Assembly: GCA_964036195.1 (NCBI GenBank)
Contig: OZ038450.1
Coordinates: 29,948,794 to 30,012,793 of the forward strand
Origin: Sphaerolaimus hirsutus
Taxonomy: Eukaryota > Nematoda > Chromadorea > Monhysterida > Sphaerolaimidae
Direction: 5' to 3'
DNA length: 64,000 nt
Shown here: one piece after another, positions 44,301 to 54,818 of the stretch
Numbering within the stretch: position 1 is the stretch's first letter
Layout: every line of letters begins with the position of its first letter
Program-made: the position numbers and the translations under genes
Notes under the pieces: model-generated
Seen by the model: the letters and a program-made list of their open reading frames with translations, nothing else
Databases searched by the model: none
Told to the model about the DNA's origin: nothing

Positions 44301-47300
44301 TAGAAACATTGATCTTCAACCATTGACTGCAAAAAATTTTTTTTACGGAAAACAGAAATGGAAAAAAAATTTCAGCGGCCAGAAAACGGAACGGAAAACG
44401 GAAAAAATTTGCACTTGGCGGAAAACGGAAACGGAAACGGAAAAAAATTTTTCAGTGGCTGGAAAACGGAAAAAAGGGGCCGGAAAAACGGAAACGGAAA
44501 AATGAAATAAGCATGGAAATGGAAAAATTTGCTGAAATTTTGCCAGAAAACAGATAAAATTTGCTGAAATTTTGCTGGAAGTGGAAAAAATTTGCTGAAA
44601 TTTTGCTGGAAACAGAAAAAATTTACATAATTGACAATCTGCATGAATGTTTACCAGTTTGGCTGGAACAGAAAAATGAAAGTTGAGCCAGAAAAAGGTA
44701 AAATGTGACAGAAAAAGAGAAAATTGAGGTGGAAAATTGAAAAAAGGTGGAAAAACTGAAAATTGAGCCGGAAAATGGAAAAAGGCGGAAAAACTGAAAA
44801 TTTAGCCGGAAAACGGAAAATGAGCCGGAAAAATGGAAACGGAAAAAAAGTGGCCGGAAAACGGAACAGAAAATGGAAACAAAATTTCAGCCGCCGGAAA
44901 ACCGAATGAAAACGGAAGAAAATTTGCCTGCGGAAAATGGAAACAGCAAACGGTAAACGGAAATTTGACACCCTAATGCTTACTTGCATGCATTCATGTT
45001 ATAGATAACCAGTAATCATTTTTTATTTAGATGTAAGATGCATTTAAGAAGACTGCTCACAGATCATATGTGCACACATTATTTGCACATATTTAGATGC
45101 TGCTATTGCAGGCATTTCCGAGACATTTTATTTCGATATGCATGTTCCACTAATGAAAATTTATAAATTGGACCACGCATTTAACATGGGATGGATGTGG
45201 TACTGTTTACCAAATATGTTTGAGTATAGCAATACACAAATATGAAATCATGAATAATGACATAAGATGCATAAAAACTCATGCATGCAATGAATCTCTC
45301 ATAGCTTGTCACAATTTGCCTTGTACCATAAAATTTCTGTTTTTTTTTTGTTGCTTTTATTGATGTGTTAATGTAAAATAAATTTACATTGTACATTTCA
45401 TGTACTGTTGAATCATGGAACTGTGCACCAGAAACATGCTGTTCATGCACAGCGCCATTCCTGATCACCTTTGGAATGGTAGTTCATTATGCTGCGATTA
45501 CAGCTCGGGCGTAAAATTGAATGGGCGTAAAATAAATTACAGGTGAATGGATAAAGCGTTGTAATTTCAGTCAAAGAAAGCACACATACAGAAGTTGCTT
45601 GTGTCCAAAGCTCATCAGTTAATTTTAATTGTACTAGAAGTTACGAATTTTGGTGCAAATTTTTTTTATTTTACACCCTAATTTTACGCAACTTATAGCG
45701 CATAATTCAAAAAATTGTGCTAAAATTCATAACTCCCAGTACGATTGTAATAAACTCATGAGCTTTGGACACAAAAAACATCTGCATCTAAGCTTTCTTT
45801 GACTGGAATAACAATGTCTTATCTTTATCCATTCATCTGTAATTAATCTTATGCCCAAAATCAATTGTCCGCCTGAGCTGTAATCGCAGCATTATAAGCA
45901 CATACAGCTAGAATTTGCAGAAAGCATTGTCATGAAATGTTTTTACCGTATTACCTCGAAATATCCCCATGGGGGTTTATTTTTTCGCCAGCAAAATTTG
46001 AGGGAGGTTAATTCGACGGGAAGTGGTTTATTCGAGGGTTTTTTTATTATTTCGTCAGACATTTTCATAAGGATCGTAGTAAATAGTAGGTATTTGCATA
46101 CCCAAAATAGGTAATAAATGTGTCCAAGCAGGATACCGTATTTCCTCGAAATACCCCCCCCCCTCGAAATACCCCCCCTCAAAATGGACACTATGAACTT
46201 ATAAACCCCCCCCTCGAAACCCCTCCCCCAAATTTAGTGCATAGAGAACGTAAATGACAAAGGGTGCGGTTTGTCATCCGGGTAATGCAGAACACACGTT
46301 AAAAACGATGACTCTGTTATGTGAGAACAGTGTTTGTACGTCTACACACTTATAAATGTCTTTAGAGTCTTATAAATGGCGATTTTTGTTGCATTTTTCG
46401 ACGTCTACGTACGTTTCAGACGTCATTTTAGTACTGGGATTTCAAAAAATTTCTGGCGAAATAATAAACCCCCCTCGAAATACCCCCCCCCCTCGTTTAA
46501 CCCCCCCCCTCAAAATTCTCACTCTGAAAAAATAAACCCCCCGGGGGTATTTCGAGGAAATACGGTATATTTGGACATAAAAGACGTAGATAGCTACACA
46601 AACTACTCTATGTGTAGCTGCAATGCAAATAACCAGTAATATACATCATGTACATTGCGTACATGAAGTATTTATTATGAACATGACGTACATCATTCCG
46701 GAGGGGGGGGGGGGGGGTATTTCGAGGGGGGGTTTATTATTTACCCAGCCCATTTTGAGGGGGGGGGGGTTAATTCGAGGGGGGGTTAAATCAAGGGGGG
46801 GATAATTCGAGGTAATACGGTATAAATTTTCCCAGGTTTTGCGAGCCACCAGCCACAACTTGGGATCTTGTTGAACAGGAATATGAGTCATCATGCCTTA
46901 AATGTTAGTTTGTTTATGTAGGCAAAGACAACATGGGATAATACAATTAAACTGAAATATTTAGGTATAACTGAATTTCATAAAAAAAATATTTTCAGTA
47001 CAATTCATTAGTGAGGGTTGTCACAATAGGTTCATTTCAAATTTATCATCCAGGAATGTGTATCCACCATCTCACATTGATCACACCATACACAAAAAAT
47101 TACTCCACATAACCACCCGGGTATTTTGCAGTATCCACAACATCATTAACGGAACCCACAACTACAACACCCACAACACCAACACCTGCAACAACACAAA
47201 CAAGCACGATATCCACTAGTACACCCACAACTACTGAATCTACGACTGCAGAATCCACTACTGAACCTACGACTGCAGAATCGACAACCACACCGACAAC

Positions 47301-50043
47301 AACAACAACACTGACAACAACAACAACAACACCGACAACAACAACAACACCGACAACAACAACAACACCGACAACAACTACTTCGCCAACCACAACTACA
47401 CCTACCTCCACATCCACAACAACAAGTGAAACACCTTGGGAGGTTCTTGAAAACTACGGATTAATGGTGATATTCTTTTTTAGGTGCCTTTTACACTGTG
47501 ACGACTGTGACGACAAAAATGCAATTTTTCAGCCATTTTTATTGGATGTATATGAAATATTTTACATGTGTGAAGCCTCAATCGATCATAACTTGATCAG
47601 CCCCACCGCCTAAGACAAACACTAAATTATTTACATTACGTGTTCATGCACACTAGATCACACTTTTTTTGTTGGAGGCTGTTGCTGTACTTGTTAAAGG
47701 GGCATTGTCGGCAGCCTCGTTAAGGGGGCTGGCGACAACAAATCAGCGAATACCTCCTACAACACTAAAAAAAGTGTGATCTAGTGTGTATGAACACGCA
47801 ATGTATATAATTTTTTGTTTGTCTTAGGCAGTGGGGCTGATCAAGTCATGATCAATTGAGGCTTCACACATGAAAAATATTTCATATGTATTGCACAAAA
47901 ATGGCTGAAAAATCACATTTTTGTCATCACAGTCATCACAGTGTAAACGCTGTCTTAACTTAGTTCAAAAACTTATTATTATTTGGACTCAACTGCATTA
48001 ATTGCATCCAGGATTATGATGGTATCGACCATAGTATGTTGGACAATGTTCCTACAGTTTCTGAGTGCCAACAGGCATGTGCCATTGTTACCACATGCAA
48101 AGCATACACTCACATGGTTATTGAAGGAACTGGAGTGAGTTTTTAATTCATATTTTTCTCATTATTTTAGTGAGGGAGTTCTGCTGCCACTCAAGTGGGC
48201 TTGATGAAAAAGTTGTTCAGTAATTGTTTTATTGAGATAAGAAGATTTTACTTTTCTTATGTTTTACAAGGCATTTTTCACTTAACATGACACAATTGAC
48301 ACTGACAGAACACTTAATAAGCTTAATTGTTTGTTCAAGTGTTTGTTTGTTCAAGTGTTTGTTTGTTCAAGTGTTTGTTTGTTCAAGTGTTTGTTTGCTC
48401 AATGCATAGAAAACAAACACTTTTTGAAGAGTAGTTTATAACTGATGTTTTGCATGCTGCGTTTCCAGCAGAGTTGCAAAAACGTATTTATGTTTACCCG
48501 AAATACCCGGTTATTCGGGTATTTATACTTACGTTTACGTTTATGCTTTCCAAAAATACCGTTACGTTTTGTTACGTTTTCCTGGCACAATTACCCGGGT
48601 ACCAGCGAAAACGTAAAAAATATGTGAACGGACCCTATTATTTGACAAATGTAGTGTTATATGGTCAGTTCAACATGCTTAAATGTTAAGATGTTGCCAA
48701 TTCCGCAAGTGGAGAACTAGAACGATTTATCAGTGAGAAGTCAAAGTTGAGAGTGACGCCAATTTATTAGTGAGAAGTGAAATGCAGGGAAAAAACAAAA
48801 ACGTTGCTACTTGCCACTTATAAATTTACGGTTTTTGCCATTCAACTTGCCACTTATAAATTGTTTGATTTTTAGTTCTCCACTGAAGGAATTGACACAC
48901 TAGTTCACACTTAACTACACCCACTAGTTGACAACGACGCCAAATGTCAACCGGTTCCGATCCAACTCAATATCCTGATCCCATCATTCTGTTTTAAATA
49001 TAGGTAATATCAATGTCAATGAAGATAAAAGGAACGTAAATAGATAACGTTTTATATTAACTGATAGTGGTAGCACTTGATAAAAAAATTTACGTTTACG
49101 TTTTATTTTACGTATTCCCAGGTATTTTGAAAATACCTTACGTTTTAGTATTTATACTCCAAAATTTGAAAACGTATTTACGTTTACGTTTACGTTTTCC
49201 AAAAATACCAGTATTTGAACAACTCTGATTTCCAGGCCTGTATGCTGGCAGAGCAGACAAGATTTGATTATCCAGACAAACATGCTGTGTATGTTGGTCA
49301 GCTGGTATGTTTCATATCACTAATCACTATTTGTGTTTGTGGGTTGATCTAATTTACTTTCATCCTATTTTATATCTTTCCCAGTTTCATTGTATTAGTC
49401 ACATACAATGTTCAAGGTTCATTGTTGAAAGTGAACATTCATGCACTCATGTCCCAAACTCAAAATTTAGATGTGGTGATTAAATCAATGGGCACATCCA
49501 GACCTGTAAAATTCATGTATAATATGAATGTTTCAAACTTTCTTCAATTTTTTCACTGGTGATTTCACCATTTCCCACAATTTATTTCATAAGCTCAACA
49601 TATTGATAGAAATCAAACTGCAGTAGAAAGATTTTTTGACATTAGTGTTTTGGGAAATTTTTAGCAGTAATGTACATATATTTTCTAAAAAGCTCGAGAG
49701 ATTTATATATTTTTCCAGGGTGTCGATTTTGTGTGAAATACTTACAAATGTATATTTTCTGAAAATTTGTGTATATATGCCACATGTGTCAGAATCTTTC
49801 ATGGGAAAAGTATTGAGTGTGGCCAGAATCTATCAATCTACCTACATTCCCTCAACAGAAGCAAAGTTTCTGTTCAGACAAAGAATTGATTTGATCTTGA
49901 TTAATCTGGAAAATTCAAATTTTCAGAACTATGGCGGGTTATGCAATGGACCACCAGAGGAATGTGGAGAGGAACCGGCAGATGCCTATGTATATAATCC
50001 CGAACCCGATGATTCTGTTGTGGCACACGTTTTTAATGTTTAG
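41360..50043 (+). CDS. Paralogue B: secreted Cys-rich / mucin-stalk / PAN-domain protein, 367 residues, nine exons
   Basis: Exons 41360-41435, 42941-43021, 43809-43881, 44077-44238, 46836-46903, 47132-47466, 48012-48134, 49236-49304 and 49927-50043 join with phases 1,1,2,2,1,0,0,0 to 368 codons with TAG. The first five exons have the same lengths as in paralogue A (76, 81, 73, 162, 68). Residues 1-20 are a signal peptide (MQPVICVCFLTVLCMLQTQA). Residues 21-153 are the Cys-rich block (GMVDKNGGLCG, YYCSKKCTETCPELH, FCEPPATTWD). Residues 154-265 are a Thr/Pro stalk, and 266-329 a PAN domain (ECQQACAIVTTCKAYTHMV, ACMLAEQTRFD). Residues 330-367 are a YGGLCNGPPEEC tail. Likely extracellular; ligand unknown. 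This is the best-supported gene in the window. Confidence 0.85.
42131..42666. mobile_element. TA-flanked MITE in paralogue B intron 1
   Basis: TA at 42129-42130 and 42667-42668. Ends CTATATTTCCTAAAATTACC and CAGGAAGTACGG. It includes a CTATCTATGCCTCC unit at 42368. Its right part recurs directly after the assembly gap (54248-54321). Confidence 0.65.
42700..42905. repeat. Inverted-repeat MITE, GATACGCACATCTGCCCGAT ends
   Basis: TGATACGCACATCTGCCCGA and its complement enclose a TTTTCAAGTGATTTTCAG hairpin. It ends 35 bases before exon 2 of paralogue B. The duplicate lies at 54355-54560. Confidence 0.7.
43157..43651. mobile_element. hAT-like MITE, GTAAACGTGAGTA motif family, 8-bp TSD ATAAAATT
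   Basis: ATAAAATT is repeated exactly at 43149-43156 and 43652-43659. Ends CAGAGTTG and CAACTATG. Subterminal arrays of GTAAACGTGAGTA and GAGTATACGTA. Duplicate at 54819-56107. Confidence 0.8.
44329..44975. mobile_element. hAT-like element, GGAAAACGG motif family, left end lost
   Basis: Arrays of GGAAAACGGAAACGG run to the right end TTTGACACCCTA. No TAGGGTGTC end is found on the left. It follows exon 4 of paralogue B by about 90 bases. Duplicate at 57345-57991. Confidence 0.65.
44976..45489. other. Intronic spacer in paralogue B, no feature recognised
   Basis: Ordinary AT-rich sequence, repeated nearly unchanged at 57992-58503. Nothing coding seen. Confidence 0.4.
45490..45891. repeat. TGCTGCGATTACAGCT fold-back MITE flanked by TTA
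   Basis: TTA at 45487-45489 and 45892-45894. Ends TGCTGCGATTACAGCTCGGG and CTGTAATCGCAGCA. The best-preserved copy, and the main support for a 3-bp target. Duplicate at 58504-58905. Confidence 0.75.
45946..46820. mobile_element. Two nested TA-flanked MITEs ending beside exon 5 of paralogue B
   Basis: The outer element 45946-46820 (CCGTATTACCTCGAAATATC ... GAGGTAATACGG, TA at 45944-45945 and 46821-46822) contains an inner one, 46136-46565 (CCGTATTTCCTCGAAATACC, TA at both sides). Its right TA lies 14 bases before the exon 5 acceptor at 46835, so the branch and pyrimidine region borders the transposon. Confidence 0.75.
47132..47466 (+). other. Mucin-type exon of paralogue B
   Basis: One exon of 335 bases encodes 112 residues, mostly Thr with Pro, Ser and Glu (TTTPTTTTT units, TTESTTAEST), ending TPWEVLENYGLM. 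The matching exon in paralogue D is 21 bases shorter. Dense Thr implies heavy O-glycosylation (inference). The antisense Val-rich frame is only its shadow. Confidence 0.75.
47489..47947. repeat. Inverted-repeat element, TTTTACACTGTGACGACTGT ends
   Basis: Long arms match through TTTTTCAGCCATTTTT, ATGAAATATTTTACATGTG and GAAGCCTCAATCGATC to a centre near 47720 with GCATTGTCGGCAGCC. A related end (GCGTTTACACGG) appears at 61366. Duplicate at 60074-60542. Confidence 0.75.
48335..48400. repeat. 16-bp tandem repeat, about four copies
   Basis: The unit GTTCAAGTGTTTGTTT is repeated about four times. The duplicate region near 60928 has a single unit, so copy number differs between the copies. Confidence 0.75.
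48469..49227. mobile_element. hAT-like MITE, TTTACGTTTACG motif family, inserted on a splice acceptor
   Basis: Flanks GTTTCCAG (48461-48468) and ATTTCCAG (49228-49235) are an 8-bp TSD with one mismatch. Ends CAGAGTTGC and CAACTCTG. The second copy of this region has no insertion: CATTTTCAG is followed directly by the exon at 61010. Confidence 0.85.
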
Positions 50044-52164
50044 GTCTAATTATAACATTTTTTCTGACCTTGCATGCAAGATTCTGTTGTTGTTGCATGC
50101 AAGATGTTGTGGCATGGATATTTTGATGATGAATGTTATAAATATAAACATCGAAAATTATTATATTCAGTCATTTTTATGGATATTTTTTTCATGGGAA
50201 TGGTAGAATTGATTTTTATTGATTTAATCATGTTTGTATTGAGATACTCAATGTCTCACCGGGGCATCACCGTGAAATTGATTTGTCGGTGGACCATTTT
50301 TAATTGAACGGTTTTCATTCAAATTCGAATTTCACATCTTGCACATAATAAATTTTTGCATAAAATTGAGGCTAAGTCAATATTTCAAAAGTCAATGATT
50401 GGTGTGTATGGGTTGTTTGTATGTTAATTAGGTTAATTAACACCAATTTAGCATGCACAAAATTTCTGCAAGACCGTTACACACGCTGACATATTTCCTT
50501 TGGGATGGTGTATAAATTTAGTTCAATTTGTCTCAAATTTGGCATGCGTGTACTCCTTCGTTTAGTGAGTCACATGCCAAATTTTAGCTCAGAGCGGTTA
50601 GTGAATCTTATTTTATTTATACTTTTATTTTGGTCGATCAGTATTTTTTCAGTAAAAAAATAATGTTGGTCCCCGACTGGGGACGTACATCCCCGACAGT
50701 GGACGAAAAATTTGTCCCCTGTCAGGGTCGAACGTCCCCAGTCGGGGACCAAAATTCTTTCTTTACTGAAAAAGAAAATTTCTCACCGGGGACGTTTGGC
50801 CCCAGTCGGGGCCATTTCTATTGCCGCCGGGGACCGGTCCCCTAAACTAACTAAGGATTCACTAAATGCTCTGAGCTGAAATTTGGCATGCATACTCACT
50901 AAACAAAGGAGTGCACGCAGGCCAAATTTAAGACAAAATGAACTAAATTTATACACCGTCCCAAAGAAAATATGTTGGCGTGTGTAACAGTCTTTCAGAA
51001 ATTTTGCACATGTTAATTTGGTGTTTATTTACCTAATTAACATACAAACAACCCATACACACCAATCATTGACTTTTGAAAAATTTTATTTTTTGCCGGG
51101 TACCGGGCCGGGGCCTATGTAAATAGCCTAAAATTGATTATTAAACATGAATTTTTAATAAAAAATATTGAAAACATAAAACAAGTAATTTTTGTGGTGA
51201 CATTTTATTTGTCATATCACCTTCTATTTGTACCGTATTTCCTCGAAATACCCCCCTCGTTCTACCCCCCCCCTCTCGGGACCACTATGAAACAATCACC
51301 CCCCCCTCGAAACACCCCCCCCCCCTACCTAAATTGAGTGTAAAGGGAACGTACATGACAATAACTGTAGTTTGTGTTCTATGTAATGCAGACTAAAACA
51401 ATGTTGGTGTCACGTTAAAACAGTGTACATACCATCTACATACTAATATCAGTCCTTATAATAAATCAGAACCTTATAAATGGCGGTGTTTGTTGCATTT
51501 TTCGACGTCTGCGTACGTTTCAGACGACAATTTCGTACTGGGATCTCAAAAAATTTCTTGTGAAATAATACCCCCCCCTCGAAATACCCCCCGCCTCGTT
51601 CTACCCCCCCCCTCCCCCTCTCGAGACCACTATGAAACAATCACGCCCCGGGGTTTTTTTCGAGGAAATACAGTAGTTGTGTTGTAACGGCAGCTTTACA
51701 CAAGGATTACAGTATTGTGATTCTTCCATTAAGTTCAGTTTCTGTGGTAGAAAAGCAAAGACAATTTGCAAAAAAGCACAAAATTGAAAAGCACAATTGC
51801 AAAGACAACGGATTGACCAAAGAAATGCATGATTTATCAAGTTATCATTTTCTCATCAAAGAATCTGTAAATTTTACTGGGAGATTTGAACATTTGCATT
51901 TGCAAATAAAAATTGGAGATTTGCATATTTGTGTTGTGTTCAGTCACAGATGTCTAAAAATAATGCATATAAATGTGGGGATAATGGGACAACCAAAAGA
52001 ATGTGTGCTTATTCAGAAATAATACCATAATTCAGAATAATTATGCAAGTTACTGCTGCATTTTATGTGCCATTTAGTTTACATAAACAAAAACGTAACA
52101 GGTAAAAGGAAAAGGTGCTACTAGTCTATTTTCACACTTGAAGACATCTTGAAAAATATCGATT
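50044..52164. other. Spacer between paralogues B and C with two repeats
   Basis: 50379-51129 is a fold-back of the GGGGACCGGTCCCC family (right end CCTATGTAAATAGCC, left end lost). 51233-51673 is a TA-flanked MITE (CCGTATTTCCTCGAAATACC ... GAGGAAATACAG, TA at 51231-51232 and 51674-51675). An open frame of about 100 codons at 51717-52022 has no ATG at its start and no recognised motif. AATAAA near 50347 may serve paralogue B. Confidence 0.55.
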
Positions 52165-52744
52165 ATGAGGTCAACACTTGTTCTATTTTTGATATCTGTG
52201 TTTTGTGCTCTACAAACACAGGCATGCTCATATTTTGAATGTGAGTCTGCACTCTTTAAAATTGCTGTATTTTTTCAAAGTATATTGTATGTTTGTATGT
52301 TCTAACCAAAATGAATCACATTGGCACACATTTTTATCATGTGTGGTTGTCTAGAAATTGTTTTGGTTGATGAGAAATTGTTTTGATTCATGAAGTAAAC
52401 TTTTAATGTGACAGTTATCTTTCAATTTAAATGAATGTGTGCATTTTGCAGCTGCATAAATTTATATGATATGTGACAATAATTTGAGCTTCGTTAACCC
52501 TGAAGATTACTGAAATTACAAAATCTACACATAATGTAAATCATAAACCTTCTCACATCATAAAAACAATTTTACATTGCAATAAAATCTTTGTGTGATG
52601 CTAAGATAGGCTTCAACTGTAAGATCCAAAAATTAAATTAAACATCTTAGCAAAACAATTAAGCTGAGCGATTCGGTCGAAAGGAACCATCATATCAAAC
52701 AAAAAATGCACCAGAGCAGTGCAAGGCTGAAGTTCGAAAATGTG
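52165..52744 (+). CDS. Paralogue C: first two exons (signal peptide and start of Cys-rich block), rest not seen
   Basis: Exon 52165-52240 encodes MRSTLVLFLISVFCALQTQA then CSYFE, ending in phase 1 at GTGAGT. Exon 52664-52744 (ERFGRKEPSYQTKNAPEQC, then KAEVRKC) has the same 81-base length and phase as in A and B. The next exon would start with the AGR block and is not found before the gap at 54046. It may lie in the gap, or these exons could be alternative 5' exons for the downstream gene. Confidence 0.65.
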
Positions 52745-52769
52745 GTCAGTTTTCCTATCTATTCAACTA

Positions 52770-53135
52770 CCGTATTTCCTCGAAATACCCCCCCCAAATT
52801 GAGTGTAAAGGGAACGTACATGACAATAACTGTAGTTTGTGTTCAGTGTACTGCAGAACACACGTTAAAACAATGTCAATGTCACGTTAGAACAGTGTAC
52901 ATACCACCTACATACTAATATTAGTCTACAGAACCTCATAAATGGCGGTTTTTGTTGCATTTTTCGACGTCTGCGTACGTTTCAGACGACAATTTCGTAC
53001 TTGGTTTTCAAAAATTTTCTTGTGAAACAATAACCCCCCCCCTCGAAATACCCCCCCCCCTCGTTTAACCCCCCCCCCCTCTCGGGACCACTATGAAACA
53101 ATCACCCCCCCGGGGGGTATTTCGAGGAAATACGG
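52770..53135. mobile_element. TA-flanked MITE next to paralogue C exon 2
   Basis: TA at 52768-52769 and 53136-53137. Perfect CCGTATTTCCTCGAAATACC ends. It begins 25 bases after the exon 2 donor. Confidence 0.8.
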
Positions 53136-54045
53136 TATGTATTTAGAGACATTACATGAATTTACAAAACAAATACCTGTGTTGCATTGTGTACCAATAA
53201 TTAATCAACCCGGCATCTGCAGTAATTGCTTAGTTTGAAAACTTGAATTTGAAATTTGCTATATTTTTTAAAACTATTTTCCAGATTTCCAAATGAATAT
53301 TTCCCCAAGCAAAATGCTAGAATCATGCTAGCAACTTGTATACTGGAGGGGTATAATGTCATAAATACAATGAATGACGCCATATTCTGATGAATAAGGT
53401 CATGTGAAATATTGTACACCAAATTCACGCATAGTTGAGCAATGTGATGTAACGAAAATAAGTTGAAAGTTTGTTAATAGTTTGATAGGCTATGGTAGAT
53501 TTCATTGTGAGGTGTGCTGTCAGCAGACTGTACATAAAAAAAATAGAAAATGAGATTCTAAGGCAGGGACAGCACACTTGAATTCAGAAATGCACAATGT
53601 ATAAAATTACAAAAACACAAACAAACACAAATTTGAACACTTTTTGTGGTTTAAGTCAAGTCATTATTATGCACTACAGAAGGTTTAACGTGGATAGATG
53701 TGATCTTACAAGATGGTTCTCAGTTCTAGGCAAACATGTAGTAAGGCAAGATGCAGCTAATTTACAATGTATAAGAAACAAGCTGGGCTGTGTCCATCCC
53801 AGACTGTATAAAATGTGAAATTCGTGGCATTTTTCACCCAGCATAAAAATTTTTTTCAGACATTTACAATTTACATAGACATGTAAATTTCCTTATACCT
53901 GCATGCAAAATTCAGAATGAGGAAGTGCTTGACATTTTGTAAATTTTGATTAAATCAGCAGATTCTCTGATGCAAAATTGCAACAGTTTTTTGGTGAAAT
54001 GCTTCAAATAATTGTAAAGTCGGCAGACGTATCGCCCTACAAACA
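53136..54045. other. Spacer before the gap, no feature recognised
   Basis: AT-rich sequence without repeats that I recognise. A 73-codon frame at 53597-53818 has no supporting context. Confidence 0.4.
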
Positions 54046-54245
54046 NNNNNNNNNNNNNNNNNNNNNNNNNNNNNNNNNNNNNNNNNNNNNNNNNNNNNNN
54101 NNNNNNNNNNNNNNNNNNNNNNNNNNNNNNNNNNNNNNNNNNNNNNNNNNNNNNNNNNNNNNNNNNNNNNNNNNNNNNNNNNNNNNNNNNNNNNNNNNNN
54201 NNNNNNNNNNNNNNNNNNNNNNNNNNNNNNNNNNNNNNNNNNNNN
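54046..54245. other. Assembly gap of exactly 200 N
   Basis: A round 200 N suggests a placeholder of unknown true size. It lies between paralogue C exon 2 and the second copy of the 7-kb duplicate, where the rest of C and the first exon of D would be expected. Confidence 0.95.
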
Positions 54246-54818
54246 TATTAATTCAAAGTGGCCATTTTAAGGGGGTATTTTGAGGTGAGAATGTCTATGG
54301 GGGTATTTCCAGGAAGTACGGTATGTGTATATGCTAAAACTCCAGGGGCAGGCCTGATACGCACATCTGCCCGATACGCACATTTGCCCGTTTTTTTCAC
54401 TTGACACTTTTTCAAGTGATTTTCAGATATGAGTAAATTGGAAAAGTTGCGCAATGACATTAGTGAACTTTTTTCACTTCACTTGTAACTGAAAATCACT
54501 TGAAAGTGTGTCAAGTGAAAAAAACGGGCAAATGTGCGTATCGGGCAGATGTGCGTATCAGTGCACCCCCTCATCTATAAATGCTCCCTAATTTAGCTCC
54601 AGAATTCACTGAAAAGCGACCAACATATAAAACAATAAATGCACCAGCGGACTGCAAAGCAGAAGTTCAACAATATGGCAATATGGTTAGTTTCCCTTCC
54701 CTTGTAAATCATTTACACTTTTGTAAAACATAACTCAATATTTTTATTTAGAGATTGGTCATTTTGTTTAAAGTAGGAATCCAATTGAGCAATCAGTTCT
54801 TGACAATGGTATAAAATT

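Larger units (their letters stand above)
48012..49304 (+). other. PAN-domain exon pair of paralogue B
   Basis: Exons 48012-48134 and 49236-49304 encode 64 residues with ECQQACAIVTTCKAY and ACMLAEQTRFDYPDKHAVYV. The intron position and phase match paralogue A. The intron contains a hAT-like MITE that ends at the acceptor. Confidence 0.75.
42593..49594. repeat. First copy of a 7-kb duplicated segment (second copy about 54248-61356)
   Basis: The segments run in the same order with long stretches almost identical by eye, from TAATTCAAAGTGGCCATTTT through paralogue B exons 2-8 to CAATTTATTTCATAAG. Differences are mainly insertions. This copy alone has the hAT-like element 48469-49227. The other copy alone has 55082-55872, 56202-56632 and about 56914-57029, and has lost part of the 45946-46820 element. 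Confidence 0.9.

Noticed and set aside
44372..44989. Phe-rich minus-strand frames (also 22743-23045, 24473-24682, 57388-57660)
   Set aside because: Translations of GGAAAACGG arrays.
47100..47417. Val-rich open frame on the minus strand (and 59706-60002)
   Set aside because: Antisense shadow of the Thr-rich mucin exons of paralogues B and D; simple complement of ACA/ACC runs.
49636..49926. Upstream extension of the last exon of paralogue B
   Set aside because: Open by chance through the intron; the AG at 49925-49926 gives a phase-0 exon that aligns with the last exon of paralogue A.
51717..52022. 101-codon frame between paralogues B and C
   Set aside because: No ATG at its start, no recognised motif and no exon partners; left as possible chance.
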